From the NCBI RefSeq assembly GCF_900217795.1, contig NZ_OBMQ01000006.1, forward strand, positions 177,163 through 241,162: a stretch of DNA of 64,000 bases. Reading direction: 5' to 3'. This document shows positions 1-7,916 of the stretch, piece by piece. The position numbers and the translations under genes are program-made. Each line of letters begins with the position of its first letter. Within the stretch, counting starts at the first letter, position 1. A model generated the notes under the pieces. It was not told where the DNA came from. It worked only from the letters and a program-made list of their open reading frames with translations, and made no database searches. The DNA is from Ureibacillus xyleni (lineage in GTDB: Bacteria > Bacillota > Bacilli > Bacillales_A > Planococcaceae).

Positions 1-948
1 AATTCCTTCTCCAGAAAATCCTCCAAATACTCCGTTCACTTCTAATGTTGGACGAGCCCAAGTTTGTTCAAGGTAAGAATAGCCTGCTTCCCCAAAGAGC
101 TCTTGAACCCCAATTTCTTCTTTCAAAGCTTCTTCGTCAAATTGGAGGTCACGGTAAGCTTGACGCTCTTCTTCAGAAAGGGGACGTACTCGATCGTAGA
201 AACCATCAACTTGAATTGTGCCATGTTCATCACGGAATGAAGCTAGAATGTCAGCAAGAGCGTGGATTGCATTTTGCACACCCCCACCATATAGTCCTGA
301 GTGTAAATCTCCTTTTGCTCCGCGAACGTCAATTTGAACCCCTGTTAACCCACGTAACCCGTAACATACAGCAGGCTTTCCTGGTCCATAAAGGCCTGTA
401 TCGGAAATTAAAATAAGATCTGCCGCTAACTTTTCCTTATTTGCCTCTACATAAGCAGGGAGGTTTGGACTACCAATTTCCTCTTCACCTTCATAGATAA
501 ATTTTACGTTTACTGGAAGCGTTCCTTCAGTAGCAAACAACGCCTCAATCATTTTTAAGTGCATATACACCTGGCCTTTGTCATCCGAAGCACCGCGAGC
601 AAACAGCAAGTTGTCTCGGATTTCAGGTTTGAAAGGTTCAGACTCCCAAAGATGGAGGGGGTCAACAGGTTGTACATCATAATGTCCATAAAATAGGATA
701 GTCGGTTTACCTTCAGCGTGTAGCCATTCCCCGTAAACAACAGGGTGTCCGTTTGTCTTGTCTACCGAAACGTTTTCAATATTTAACTTACGAAGCTTAT
801 CTGCAAGCCAATTTGCAGCGGTTTGTATATCTTCTTTATGTTCGGAAAGTGAGCTAATACTTGGAATACAAAGGAAATCAAATAGTTCCTCTAAATGTTT
901 TGCGCGATTTTCTGAGAAATACTTATCTAACTTTTGTACATGACTCAA
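1..948 (-). CDS. M20 family metallopeptidase (dipeptidase), 3' end cut by the window edge
   Basis: The minus strand is open from a TTG at 946-948 to base 1, giving 316 residues with no stop, so the C-terminus lies outside the window. An AGAGGG ribosome binding site precedes the TTG. The translation carries the M20 zinc-site motifs in order: FYGHYDVQPVDP near residue 85 (His and Asp), GASDDKG near 118 (bridging Asp), and YEGEEEIGSP near 148 (catalytic Glu pair). This pattern is that of the CNDP-like dipeptidase branch, cytosolic enzymes that hydrolyse dipeptides or related amides with two zinc ions. The substrate cannot be read from the sequence. It appears monocistronic, with the repeat block at 999-1084 behind its start. 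Confidence 0.85.
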   Translation of the reverse strand, partial: MSHVQKLDKYFSENRAKHLEELFDFLCIPSISSLSEHKEDIQTAANWLADKLRKLNIENVSVDKTNGHPVVYGEWLHAEGKPTILFYGHYDVQPVDPLHLWESEPFKPEIRDNLLFARGASDDKGQVYMHLKMIEALFATEGTLPVNVKFIYEGEEEIGSPNLPAYVEANKEKLAADLILISDTGLYGPGKPAVCYGLRGLTGVQIDVRGAKGDLHSGLYGGGVQNAIHALADILASFRDEHGTIQVDGFYDRVRPLSEEERQAYRDLQFDEEALKEEIGVQELFGEAGYSYLEQTWARPTLEVNGVFGGFSGEGI

Positions 949-998
949 AGCAAATCCCTCTTTTCAAAATTTTCAAGTAGTAGAAATAGTATAGCACA

Positions 999-1084
999 GG
1001 TACCCGGTACACAAACAATTCAGAATATTTCAAGTACCGGGTACGCAAACAATTCTGAAAATTCAAGGCCCCCGGTACGCATTT
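999..1084. repeat. Tandem 33-bp repeats built on GTACCGGGTAC
   Basis: Two full units and one degraded unit follow each other: 999-1032, 1033-1065 and 1066 onward. Each opens with a GGTACCCGGTAC-type palindrome followed by RCAAACAATTC and an A/T-rich tail. The same core plus ACGAACAATTCTGAAAA recurs at 53214-53245, so this is a dispersed intergenic repeat, not a local accident. The rest of the 949-1219 gap shows no gene; the ECF promoter should lie between 1090 and 1200, but I cannot place it with confidence. Confidence 0.7.
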
Positions 1085-1219
1085 AACACATTTTTAAAAT
1101 TACAAGTGATGGGTCTGAATCTTACACGAATGTAATGAAATTGAAAGCAAATACGATAGAGTGTAATCCAATAATTTGGGAAAATGATTACAGAAGTTAG
1201 ATAATGGAGGAAATTAAAA

Positions 1220-1765
1220 ATGACTAACTGTTTATCAGGAATTTATGAGGAATTTAACCGTTATATATATCATTTATGTTTAAAATTGACACGCAACACT
1301 GCAGAAGCTGAAGATCTAATGCAGGAAGTGTGGGTAAAAGTTGTACGTAATGAAGAACAAGTAAGACAGGTTGACCATGTGAAAGCTTGGTTAACAACAA
1401 TAACAATGAATACATTCCGCGACCGCTATCGCAAAAATGTTAGAAGAAGCAAGTATATGATGAGTCAACCTGAAACATTAGACGTACCGATTTTAGATTT
1501 GGTTCCCAATAATGACATTTCAACAGAGGAACAAATTGAGAAAGAGGCTGTAACGAAAATGGTCCAAGAAAAAATGCAACAGCTCGATGGCATCTACCAA
1601 AAAACTTTATGGTACTTCTATGTAGATCAGTATTCATTAGCTGAAATTTCAACGTTAATGAAAGTGTCAATTGGAACAGTAAAGTCACGTCTATTCCGTG
1701 CAAAAGCGCGTTTAAAAGAAATACTACTAGCTGATGCAACATTACAAGATGTAGTAACAGCATAG
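1220..1765 (+). CDS. ECF-type RNA polymerase sigma factor
   Basis: 181 residues, the usual ECF length. Region 2 is at about residues 8-75 (YHLCLKLTRNTAEAEDLMQE, then VKAWLTTITMNTFRDRYRK), and region 4 at about 115-170 with the helix-turn-helix YSLAEISTLMKVSIGTVKSR. Such factors direct RNA polymerase to a small regulon, often in envelope stress. The ATG is preceded by GGAGG at a normal distance. No anti-sigma gene is adjacent on either side: the next gene is a convergent MarR regulator. Its control is therefore either encoded elsewhere or transcriptional. The regulon is unknown. Confidence 0.88.
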   Translation: MTNCLSGIYEEFNRYIYHLCLKLTRNTAEAEDLMQEVWVKVVRNEEQVRQVDHVKAWLTTITMNTFRDRYRKNVRRSKYMMSQPETLDVPILDLVPNNDISTEEQIEKEAVTKMVQEKMQQLDGIYQKTLWYFYVDQYSLAEISTLMKVSIGTVKSRLFRAKARLKEILLADATLQDVVTA

Positions 1766-1808
1766 TGAAGAGGCTTTCCATTACGGGAAGTCTTCTATAA
1801 CACAAAAT

Positions 1809-1846
1809 AACACAAGTTGCCCTCTATGCAGCTTGTGTTTTAATTT
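1809..1846. terminator. Bidirectional terminator between sigma factor and MarR gene
   Basis: Inverted repeat AACACAAGTTGC (1809-1820) / GCAGCTTGTGTT (1828-1839), followed by a T-rich stretch on the + strand and by A-rich sequence on the other side. It lies between two convergent genes. Confidence 0.75.
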
Positions 1847-2297
1847 ACTCTTCTTTATTTTGGTATCCATTTCCACTAATTAAGCATTTCTCGAAAATTG
1901 TATGGAGTGTTTGTATTTCGTCCATAGAAAGCATTCCGAACATAGAGTTAACCATTGCAGTGACTTGAGCTCGGGACTCCTCAAGTATTTTTTCGCCCTC
2001 TGGAGTAATGGCAATTTGAGCAGCACGTCGATCTGCGCTGTTTTGAGTTTTCTCAATTAACCCACCCTTAATAAGCTTCGTAGTTAGGACGGTTACACCA
2101 CCAGTGGTTACTTTTAATCGTTCTGCAATGGCTGAAGGACGTTTTGGACCTTCTTTCGATAATAAATCTAATAGTAGAATGTGAGACTTTGAAAATCCTA
2201 AATTATTTTGTTGATTCCATTCATTTGCCCATTTCCTTTCCAATGAAGCAACTACTTCAAAAAGGGAGGAAAGAGTTTCATATTTTTGGCTATCCAT
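1845..2297 (-). CDS. MarR family transcriptional regulator
   Basis: 150 residues from the ATG at 2297, which has GGAG 9 nt upstream; a GTG five codons earlier would leave no room for a binding site. The winged helix covers about residues 40-100: SKSHILLLDLLSKEG, RPSAIAERLKVTTGGVTVLT as the helix-turn-helix, and the wing around NSADRRAAQIAITPEG with the family's DxRxxxxxLT-like segment. MarR proteins are dimeric repressors released by small ligands or oxidants and usually act on a neighbouring gene. The upstream neighbour is the Spx-like gene, 65 bp away on the same strand, so the two may be co-transcribed. No cysteine sensor is obvious. Confidence 0.85.
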   Translation of the reverse strand: MDSQKYETLSSLFEVVASLERKWANEWNQQNNLGFSKSHILLLDLLSKEGPKRPSAIAERLKVTTGGVTVLTTKLIKGGLIEKTQNSADRRAAQIAITPEGEKILEESRAQVTAMVNSMFGMLSMDEIQTLHTIFEKCLISGNGYQNKEE

Positions 2298-2361
2298 AAT
2301 GTTTCGCTCCACTTATATAAATCATATCGCATGTCTAGTGAACAAGTGCTTTCACTGACAA

Positions 2362-2766
2362 TTAAACTTGTGATACAAGCTGTTGCATCGCGTTTAATTC
2401 ATAAGCACGTACTTTACGTGGAATAAAGCGGCGAATATCCATCTCGTTATAGCCCACTTGAATGCGTTTTTCATCCAGTAAAATTGGGCTTCTTAACATG
2501 CGTGGATGTTGTTGAATTAAGTTGTATAGATCTTGAATTGAAAGTTGGTCAATATCAATATCAAGGTTTTTAAAATCGTTGGAGTTGGTAGCAATAATTT
2601 CGTCAGTACCGTCTTCTGTCATTCTTAATATATTTTTAAATTCTGCTAATGTTAAAGGTTGAGATGTAATACGTTTTTCTGTGTAATTAATCTTGTTTTC
2701 TTTTAACCATTTAATTGCTTTTCTTGATGAGGAACAGCTAGATTGTGTATAAATTGTTACTGTCAT
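2362..2766 (-). CDS. Spx/ArsC-fold regulator with a disrupted CXXC switch
   Basis: 134 residues, aligning over its whole length with Spx, the thiol-stress regulator that binds the RNA polymerase alpha C-terminal domain. Kept features are ILRMTEDGTDEI with the alpha-binding glycine (Gly53, equal to Gly52 of B. subtilis Spx), LRSPILLDEKRIQVGYNE and the basic RFIPRKVR tail. The redox switch, CXXC in Spx, is here Cys11-Ser-Ser-Ser14, so the disulfide cannot form. It may be a redox-blind Spx paralog locked in one state or a specialised duplicate. Cys11 alone could still be modified by a low-molecular-weight thiol. A sigma-A promoter is visible at 2831-2859. Confidence 0.85.
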   Translation of the reverse strand: MTVTIYTQSSCSSSRKAIKWLKENKINYTEKRITSQPLTLAEFKNILRMTEDGTDEIIATNSNDFKNLDIDIDQLSIQDLYNLIQQHPRMLRSPILLDEKRIQVGYNEMDIRRFIPRKVRAYELNAMQQLVSQV

Positions 2767-2830
2767 AAAATCTCCTCGCTTTCATTTGTTTTGTCATAGC
2801 TTATAAGTAAGAGATTTCGTTCCTATAGAT

Positions 2831-2859
2831 ATCTTACCAGTAAGCTAATTATAAGTCAA
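2831..2859 (-). promoter_or_regulatory. Sigma-A promoter of the Spx-like gene
   Basis: On the minus strand, TTGACT (2854-2859) and TAAGAT (2831-2836) are separated by 17 bp, placing the start near 2825, about 58 nt before the ATG at 2766. The rest of the 2767-3106 gap holds only this promoter and the yfmM terminator; I see no gene in it. Confidence 0.6.
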
Positions 2860-3052
2860 TAGTTCGTATATTTTTAAGTGGGCTTCACATATATCTATAA
2901 CCGTTTTTCTATAAATATATACGTAATAAAGAAGAAAAAGTTTCAAAAATTTGAGAATTGGTTTTGAGAGTGTGTAAGTGATGAAATAGATTTAAAGTTT
3001 CTTTTTTAGAAGGCACGTGGGGGTTTAATGATTCAATGTAGAAAAAACCATT

Positions 3053-3098
3053 AATTAAAAAAACGGTTTGAACACCTCTAAAAAAGATGTTCAAACCG
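3053..3098 (-). terminator. Terminator of the yfmM-like gene
   Basis: Perfect 11-bp stem CGGTTTGAACA (3064-3074) / TGTTCAAACCG (3088-3098). Read on the minus strand it is followed by a run of seven T residues. Confidence 0.85.
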
Positions 3099-3106
3099 AA
3101 GCAATC

Positions 3107-4675
3107 TTATAAATCCGTTTTCCCAGTAGTGAACCAATCTTGAACGTTCCATACTTTTGTTGCTAAACCTTCGTAAAACTCTGGTTCGTGGGATACTAAT
3201 ACGATTGTGCCTTTGTAATCTTGCATCGCGCGTTTTAATTCTGTTTTTGCATCAACGTCTAAATGGTTTGTTGGTTCGTCAAAGATTAGCCAGTTCGATT
3301 CTTCCATCATCAGCTTACAAAGACGAACTTTAGCTTGCTCGCCCCCGGATAAGGAATTTAATGGACGAGAAATGTGCTCATTTTTCAGACCTGCTCGAGC
3401 TAACGCAGCACGAACTTGATGTTGGTCCATGCTCGGGAATGCATTCCACACATCATCTATTGGCGTCATGTTTCCAGCTTTTACTTCCTGTTCAAAGTAA
3501 GAAGGGAATAAGAAATCTCCACGGCGTACAGATCCACCTAAAGCATTGATTTTACCAAGCATCGTTTTTAGTAAAGTAGATTTCCCGACACCGTTCATCC
3601 CAATTAAAGCAATTTTTTCACCGCGCTCAATCGTGAATGTAAGGGGTGGTAATAATGGTTTAGCAGGATCATATCCAATCGATAAATTTTCAGCCTCAAC
3701 AACATAGCGGCTTGACGCACGGGATTCTTTGAAGCTAAATTCAGGTTTCACTGCACTTTCAGGTCGATCAATTCGTTCCAAGCGTTCTAATTGTTTCTGG
3801 CGGGACTTTGCACGACCAGTTGTTGAATAGCGTGCTTTGTTCTTTGCAATAAATTCCTCTTGCTTTTTGATAAATTCTTGTTGTTTTTCGTATGCATCAA
3901 TGTGTTGGCGTTTATTAATTTCCGCTAACTCTAAAAATTTCTCATATGTTGCTGTGTAGCGAGTCATTTTTGTAAATTCTAAATGGAAAATAACATCTAC
4001 TACACCGTTCATAAATTCTGTATCATGGGAAATTAAGAGAAAAGCATATGGATAATCTTTTAAATAATTTGAAAGCCAAGTTATATGTTCTTCATCTAAA
4101 TAGTTGGTTGGCTCATCTAGTAATAAAACTTTTGGCTTTTCAAGTAAAAGTTTTGCTAATAAAACTTTTGTACGTTGACCACCTGAAAGAGCAGCAACAT
4201 CTCGATCTAACCCGATTGCATCTAATCCTAAACCGCGCGCAACCTCTTCAATTTTAATATCTAGTGTATAAAAATCTCCTGCATCTAAAGCATCTTGAAC
4301 GTCAGCCATTTGCTCGAGAAGAACTTCTAATTCTTCAGGTGTAGCATCAGCCATTTTTGCAGCTATCTCATTTAACTCTTCTTCTTTTTTATAAAGTGGC
4401 AGGAAGGCATCACGTAGAACCTCTCGCATAGAACGACCTGCACTTAATACAGTATGTTGATCGAGATAGCCGTAATGTGTGCCTGGTAACCATTCTACTT
4501 TTCCTGTATCGTGAATGATTTGACCTGTAATAATGCCCATTAATGTGGATTTTCCTACACCATTAGCACCAACAAGTCCGATATGATCGCCTTCTACTAA
4601 ACGAAACGAAACGTCTTTAAAAAGGGTACGGTCCCCAAAAGAGTGACCTAACTTTTCAACAGTTAATATTGCCAT
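3107..4675 (-). CDS. yfmM: ABC-F family ATPase, YfmM type
   Basis: 522 residues with two complete ABC modules and no membrane segment, the mark of the ABC-F class of ribosome-acting ATPases. Module 1 has Walker A GANGVGKST (about 36-44), signature LSGGQRTKV and Walker B VLLLDEPTNYLD. Module 2 has GMNGVGKST (about 358), LSGGEQAKV and LIFDEPTNHLD. The linker at about 235-310 is basic and helical (KKQEEFIAKNKARYSTTGRAKSRQ), as expected for the P-site tRNA interaction motif. Overall pattern and length match B. subtilis YfmM rather than YdiF, YkpA or the antibiotic-protection branches. Likely role: relief of stalled translation. It appears to be a single-gene unit. Confidence 0.85.
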   Translation of the reverse strand: MAILTVEKLGHSFGDRTLFKDVSFRLVEGDHIGLVGANGVGKSTLMGIITGQIIHDTGKVEWLPGTHYGYLDQHTVLSAGRSMREVLRDAFLPLYKKEEELNEIAAKMADATPEELEVLLEQMADVQDALDAGDFYTLDIKIEEVARGLGLDAIGLDRDVAALSGGQRTKVLLAKLLLEKPKVLLLDEPTNYLDEEHITWLSNYLKDYPYAFLLISHDTEFMNGVVDVIFHLEFTKMTRYTATYEKFLELAEINKRQHIDAYEKQQEFIKKQEEFIAKNKARYSTTGRAKSRQKQLERLERIDRPESAVKPEFSFKESRASSRYVVEAENLSIGYDPAKPLLPPLTFTIERGEKIALIGMNGVGKSTLLKTMLGKINALGGSVRRGDFLFPSYFEQEVKAGNMTPIDDVWNAFPSMDQHQVRAALARAGLKNEHISRPLNSLSGGEQAKVRLCKLMMEESNWLIFDEPTNHLDVDAKTELKRAMQDYKGTIVLVSHEPEFYEGLATKVWNVQDWFTTGKTDL

Positions 4676-4766
4676 AAGTAAATTTTCCCCCGATAATATT
4701 TAAATTATTGTTCAATTTTAATTTTGGAATAAGAATTTCATAGTGAACGCACTCTCGGTAACCGAT

Positions 4767-4800
4767 AAAAAAAACTCGCGGCAAATTACAACGCCGCGAG
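4767..4800 (-). terminator. Terminator overlapping the SE1832 gene 3' end
   Basis: Stem CTCGCGGC (4793-4800) / GCCGCGAG (4775-4782), then eight T residues on the minus strand. The SE1832 stop codon (4786-4788) lies inside the loop, so a ribosome finishing the gene would cover the 5' arm. Confidence 0.85.
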
Positions 4801-4971
4801 CTGTTTATTCAGTTCAGCAAGTTGCTTTTCCATGTTGGCAAGGCGTTCTTCAGCTTTTGTAACAGAATCGATATGTCCTGTATTTTCAAGCTTTTCAATA
4901 TCACCTTGTAGGTTAATATAATCCATTTTAAGTTCTGCAATTTTTTGTTGAAGCTCTGATTTTGTAGCCAT
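4786..4971 (-). CDS. Small coiled-coil protein, SE1832 family
   Basis: 61 residues, almost entirely amphipathic helix: KSELQQKIAELKMDYINLQG, a TGHIDSV break, then AEERLANMEKQLAELNKQL. Length and sequence match the conserved but uncharacterised SE1832 family of Bacilli. A GGAGC-type site precedes the ATG. The two helices probably form an antiparallel hairpin that pairs with itself or a partner. The function is unknown. Confidence 0.8.
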   Translation of the reverse strand: MATKSELQQKIAELKMDYINLQGDIEKLENTGHIDSVTKAEERLANMEKQLAELNKQLAAL

Positions 4972-5124
4972 AAGAATGCTCCTTTATTATAAATCGGAAA
5001 GTGTTCCGGTTGTATGTTTTTTAGTATATGTATTTCTAGATGTTATTGTATCATAACAAGGTGGAATTTATCATTAATAATAAGTTTAATAAGGGGAAGG
5101 TAGGGGAATAGAACAATGAACACA

Positions 5125-5161
5125 ACCAAAAAAGCTCTGGACAGTGTATACCGTTCAGAGC
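5125..5161 (-). terminator. Terminator of the CheY/CheX-like operon
   Basis: GCTCTG (5134-5139) / CAGAGC (5156-5161) with further pairing inside the stem, followed by six T residues on the minus strand just past the stop at 5171. Confidence 0.8.
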
Positions 5162-5170
5162 GATCTCCTA

Positions 5171-6094
5171 TTATACAGCTTGTGTTCCGGCTGCAGAACC
5201 GATTTCAATACTAGTTGGATTGTCGGATAGTACTAATTGGAATGTACCTTTTGAAGTGATAACGTTCACTTGGAATAACTCACCTGCAACAGTAGCATTT
5301 TCAACTATTTGTTGTGGGTTCATGTTAAGTTCTGTACCCCAGTTGGACATGTTTACTAAGTAAATTCCATTATGTAAGTTTAAGAATTCACTTACTGCAT
5401 CCTTCGCCAATGCATCGATTTCAGTTAATTCCTCTTCTGCATAAATAGAAGCTACATACAATAATGTTTCATCGTTTGTACTAAGTCCTGTGAATAGGGG
5501 AGCACCACCAATAATGTCTTGTTTAATTAACCAGTTACCCGGTACAACATTATTACTCTCTGAAACTTCAAGATAAACTTGATCATCAATGAAACGAATC
5601 ATGTTTTTCGCAAATAGAGATAAGTATTTTCCGTATTTCGCAGCTTTTTCTTCGTCTGATACTAAAAGTTGTTCTACTAATGTATCAATATTACCGTTGC
5701 GAATTGCTTCAAATTGTTCATCTGATAAGCTGTTTTCTTTTTTGTAGTCATTTAGAGCGGCACCGAATTCATCGATTGTCATGTACTCACGATCAACAAG
5801 TGCTTGAGCTAAATAAAGATGGCTTTGTTTTTGGTGAGAGATTAACGCTTCCACTTGTGCTTCAGTTAAGTAACCAAGCTCTACAGCAATTTCTCCAAAG
5901 CGTTTATCCATTTGGCGTTGTTTTTCGTGAACCTCTTCAACTTGTGCAGTCGTCATGAAGCCTTCATCTACAGCAATTACCCCAAATTTAACGTGAACAG
6001 TTTTTTGGAATTCTAAAGCATCTGCTAATTGCTCACGTGTGATTAGACCGCGGTTTAACAAATAATGACCGAAGTATTGGCTAAACATTTGCAC
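5171..6094 (-). CDS. CheX/CheC-like phosphatase domain protein with N-terminal helical repeats
   Basis: 307 residues. Residues 5-110 hold three imperfect helical repeats of the type found at the N-terminus of type II secretion ATPases (LLNRGLITREQLADAL, VDEGFMTTAQVEEV, VELGYLTEAQVEAL). The C-terminal third has the CheC/CheX signature D-x3-E-x2-N (DAVSEFLN) followed about 20 residues later by a proline (NMNPQQIVENA), the segment that dephosphorylates CheY. It overlaps the CheY-like gene upstream by 14 nt, so the two are translationally coupled. Inference: it resets, or is controlled by, its receiver partner. No chemotaxis kinase or receptor is nearby, so the input and output are unknown. Confidence 0.75.
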   Translation of the reverse strand: MQMFSQYFGHYLLNRGLITREQLADALEFQKTVHVKFGVIAVDEGFMTTAQVEEVHEKQRQMDKRFGEIAVELGYLTEAQVEALISHQKQSHLYLAQALVDREYMTIDEFGAALNDYKKENSLSDEQFEAIRNGNIDTLVEQLLVSDEEKAAKYGKYLSLFAKNMIRFIDDQVYLEVSESNNVVPGNWLIKQDIIGGAPLFTGLSTNDETLLYVASIYAEEELTEIDALAKDAVSEFLNLHNGIYLVNMSNWGTELNMNPQQIVENATVAGELFQVNVITSKGTFQLVLSDNPTSIEIGSAAGTQAV

Positions 6095-6467
6095 TTTCCT
6101 CCTTCAAAATTTTCTCGATTAGTAGAGTAACAGATTCAAGAGAGATTGGTTTTTGGATGAAATCATATGCACCATTAGCAAGAGCTTCTTTTAGGTGGTC
6201 GCTTGTCCCGGCAGAAGAGGCCATTACGATTTTTGCTTCAGGATTAAATGATTTAATATCTTTTAATGCCTCTATTCCGTCTTTATCAGGCATTACGATA
6301 TCCATGAAAATTAAATCTGGGTTGTGTTCTTTTGCTTGTTCAACAGCAATAACTCCATTTTCAGCTTCGAAAATTTCTTCGAGTTTACATTTTTCTAAAA
6401 CAGATCTTAGTTTTTTACGAATTAAAATTGAATCATCACAAATTAGAACTTTTAAATTTTGTTTCAT
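6081..6467 (-). CDS. CheY-like single-domain response regulator
   Basis: 128 residues, a receiver domain with no output domain. All active-site residues are present: acidic pair Asp11-Asp12, phospho-acceptor Asp56 in FMDIVMPDKDG, the Ser of ASSAG and the Lys of FIQKP. It is the first gene of a two-gene unit with the CheX-like protein and carries an AAGGAG-type site. It probably signals by protein binding. No cognate kinase is encoded here. Confidence 0.88.
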   Translation of the reverse strand: MKQNLKVLICDDSILIRKKLRSVLEKCKLEEIFEAENGVIAVEQAKEHNPDLIFMDIVMPDKDGIEALKDIKSFNPEAKIVMASSAGTSDHLKEALANGAYDFIQKPISLESVTLLIEKILKEESANV

Positions 6468-6644
6468 GACTTACAACTCCTTTTGCCTTAATCAATTTAC
6501 TTGTTTTATGATTCGACATCCCCATACATAACTCCTTTTTACCGTATGGAGAATTAACAATTAGTACTTATTGTATATAAAATTGTAACAAAAATGTTAA
6601 TGGTGTAAAAGGGGAAGATGAAAAAACTACCAACAATTCTGTGA

Positions 6645-6672
6645 ATTAAAAAACCAGCCAAAAAGACTGGTT
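6645..6672 (-). terminator. Terminator of the PseG-like gene
   Basis: AACCAGCC (6652-6659) / GACTGGTT (6665-6672) with one mismatch, followed by T residues on the minus strand. Confidence 0.75.
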
Positions 6673-6714
6673 CAAAGATACTAATATTTTTTTTCTGAAT
6701 GTTCCGTTCATTCT

Positions 6715-7764
6715 CTATAAAGATATGATGTTATGACGTTCGTATGCAAAGTCTAATAATAAGGATTTTAGAGCTTCATTGTTTTCTGCTATATCTAATT
6801 GGAACTGTTTACGAACAGCTCGTTCTCGCCGTGCTTCATGAAGTAGTAGCTCCATTACGGCGTTTTGAATGTTTGATTGCTTCATTTTTCGCCCTAGACC
6901 AAGATGAATAAATCCATGGTGTTCACGAGGGAAAGCATTGTTCAATTCTCGTTCGTTTTGAGCAGCAGTAATACATGGTATACCGATTGTAGCGACTTTA
7001 TAAGGTGTATAGTTGGCGTTACATATAACGATATCCGCCTCAGGAAGTAGTTTTTCGAGTGCTTGTTCGTTTCTTAAAATATTGGTGTTACGGCGGCTTA
7101 GAACCATCATTTGTAAATCTTCAATAGAATGTTTATATTCAGAATCAATGGCGATTGTAATTTTTAGAGGAATTTGTAATTGTGTTAAATGTCTTAGGGT
7201 GCGATACGTTAAATTGTTTTCGTCACCATCTTCATAGGCAACAATGATATGTGGTGGGTTGGACAATTCGTTTGATACTCTAGATTCAGCGATAGATTTT
7301 AATGTGTCTTTTACTGCAAATGCATAGGTTCCACCTAAAATATTTCGTGCGGTATTTTCACGTACTTCTTCAAATAAAGCATGAATATTACAATCCGCTA
7401 ATTCACCACCCTCGCCAAAATCATCAAAATGGACTAGGGTTTTGCAATAAGGTCGAATTTGTTCCACTTGCTCGACAATTGTATCTTTACCATCTTGAAC
7501 AATTAAATCAGGTCCAAGATTGCGAATTTGATTTTTTAATTCTTCATAATGGTCAAAGAGAATCGGAGAAAGTTGTAAGTCTGTAAAAATTTCAATGGCT
7601 TCTTGTCCAGATTGTTTTAAAAAAATATAAACTTCCTCGTCTTCTTTTAATAGTTTTGCTAAAATGGCAGTTCGTTCAAGTGGATAATATCCTTTTACTA
7701 CATTATGCTCAACAATAAAAGCAATTTTCTTTTTTGAAGTGGTAGTCACTAATTCATTTTGCAT
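6715..7764 (-). CDS. PseG/SpsG-like glycosyltransferase-fold protein
   Basis: 349 residues, two Rossmann-like halves as in GT-B enzymes. The N-terminal half starts at KKIAFIVEHNVVKGYYPLER and includes LVHFDDFGEGG near residue 115, which resembles the D-D-x-x-x-x-x-D segment of PseG-type nucleotide-sugar hydrolases. The C-terminal half has EADIVICNANYTPYKVATIGIPCI near 245-270, the usual sugar-nucleotide-binding turn, and QNERELNN. In Bacillus, relatives belong to spore-coat polysaccharide synthesis (SpsG); in other bacteria they make pseudaminic acid. No other sugar genes are adjacent, so the substrate is open. GAAAGGATGG precedes the ATG. Confidence 0.55.
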   Translation of the reverse strand: MQNELVTTTSKKKIAFIVEHNVVKGYYPLERTAILAKLLKEDEEVYIFLKQSGQEAIEIFTDLQLSPILFDHYEELKNQIRNLGPDLIVQDGKDTIVEQVEQIRPYCKTLVHFDDFGEGGELADCNIHALFEEVRENTARNILGGTYAFAVKDTLKSIAESRVSNELSNPPHIIVAYEDGDENNLTYRTLRHLTQLQIPLKITIAIDSEYKHSIEDLQMMVLSRRNTNILRNEQALEKLLPEADIVICNANYTPYKVATIGIPCITAAQNERELNNAFPREHHGFIHLGLGRKMKQSNIQNAVMELLLHEARRERAVRKQFQLDIAENNEALKSLLLDFAYERHNIISL

Positions 7765-7916
7765 GGTATCCCATCCTTTCCCAACTATTAATTAAATTAT
7801 GGTGAAAAAGAAGAAAGTATGTGTGAAAATTATCAATATAAAATTTTGAACAATAGAGATATAGATTTTCAAGTGTATGCATTGGAATATGAAAAAATGA
7901 AAGGTGAGGGCAAAGA

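Noticed and set aside
45..943. Plus-strand open frames in the first kilobase
   Set aside because: They are antisense to the M20 peptidase gene, which has all family motifs on the minus strand and simply runs off the window.
2909..3094. 61-residue minus-strand frame
   Set aside because: It reads through the yfmM terminator hairpin, has no binding site and has low-complexity content.
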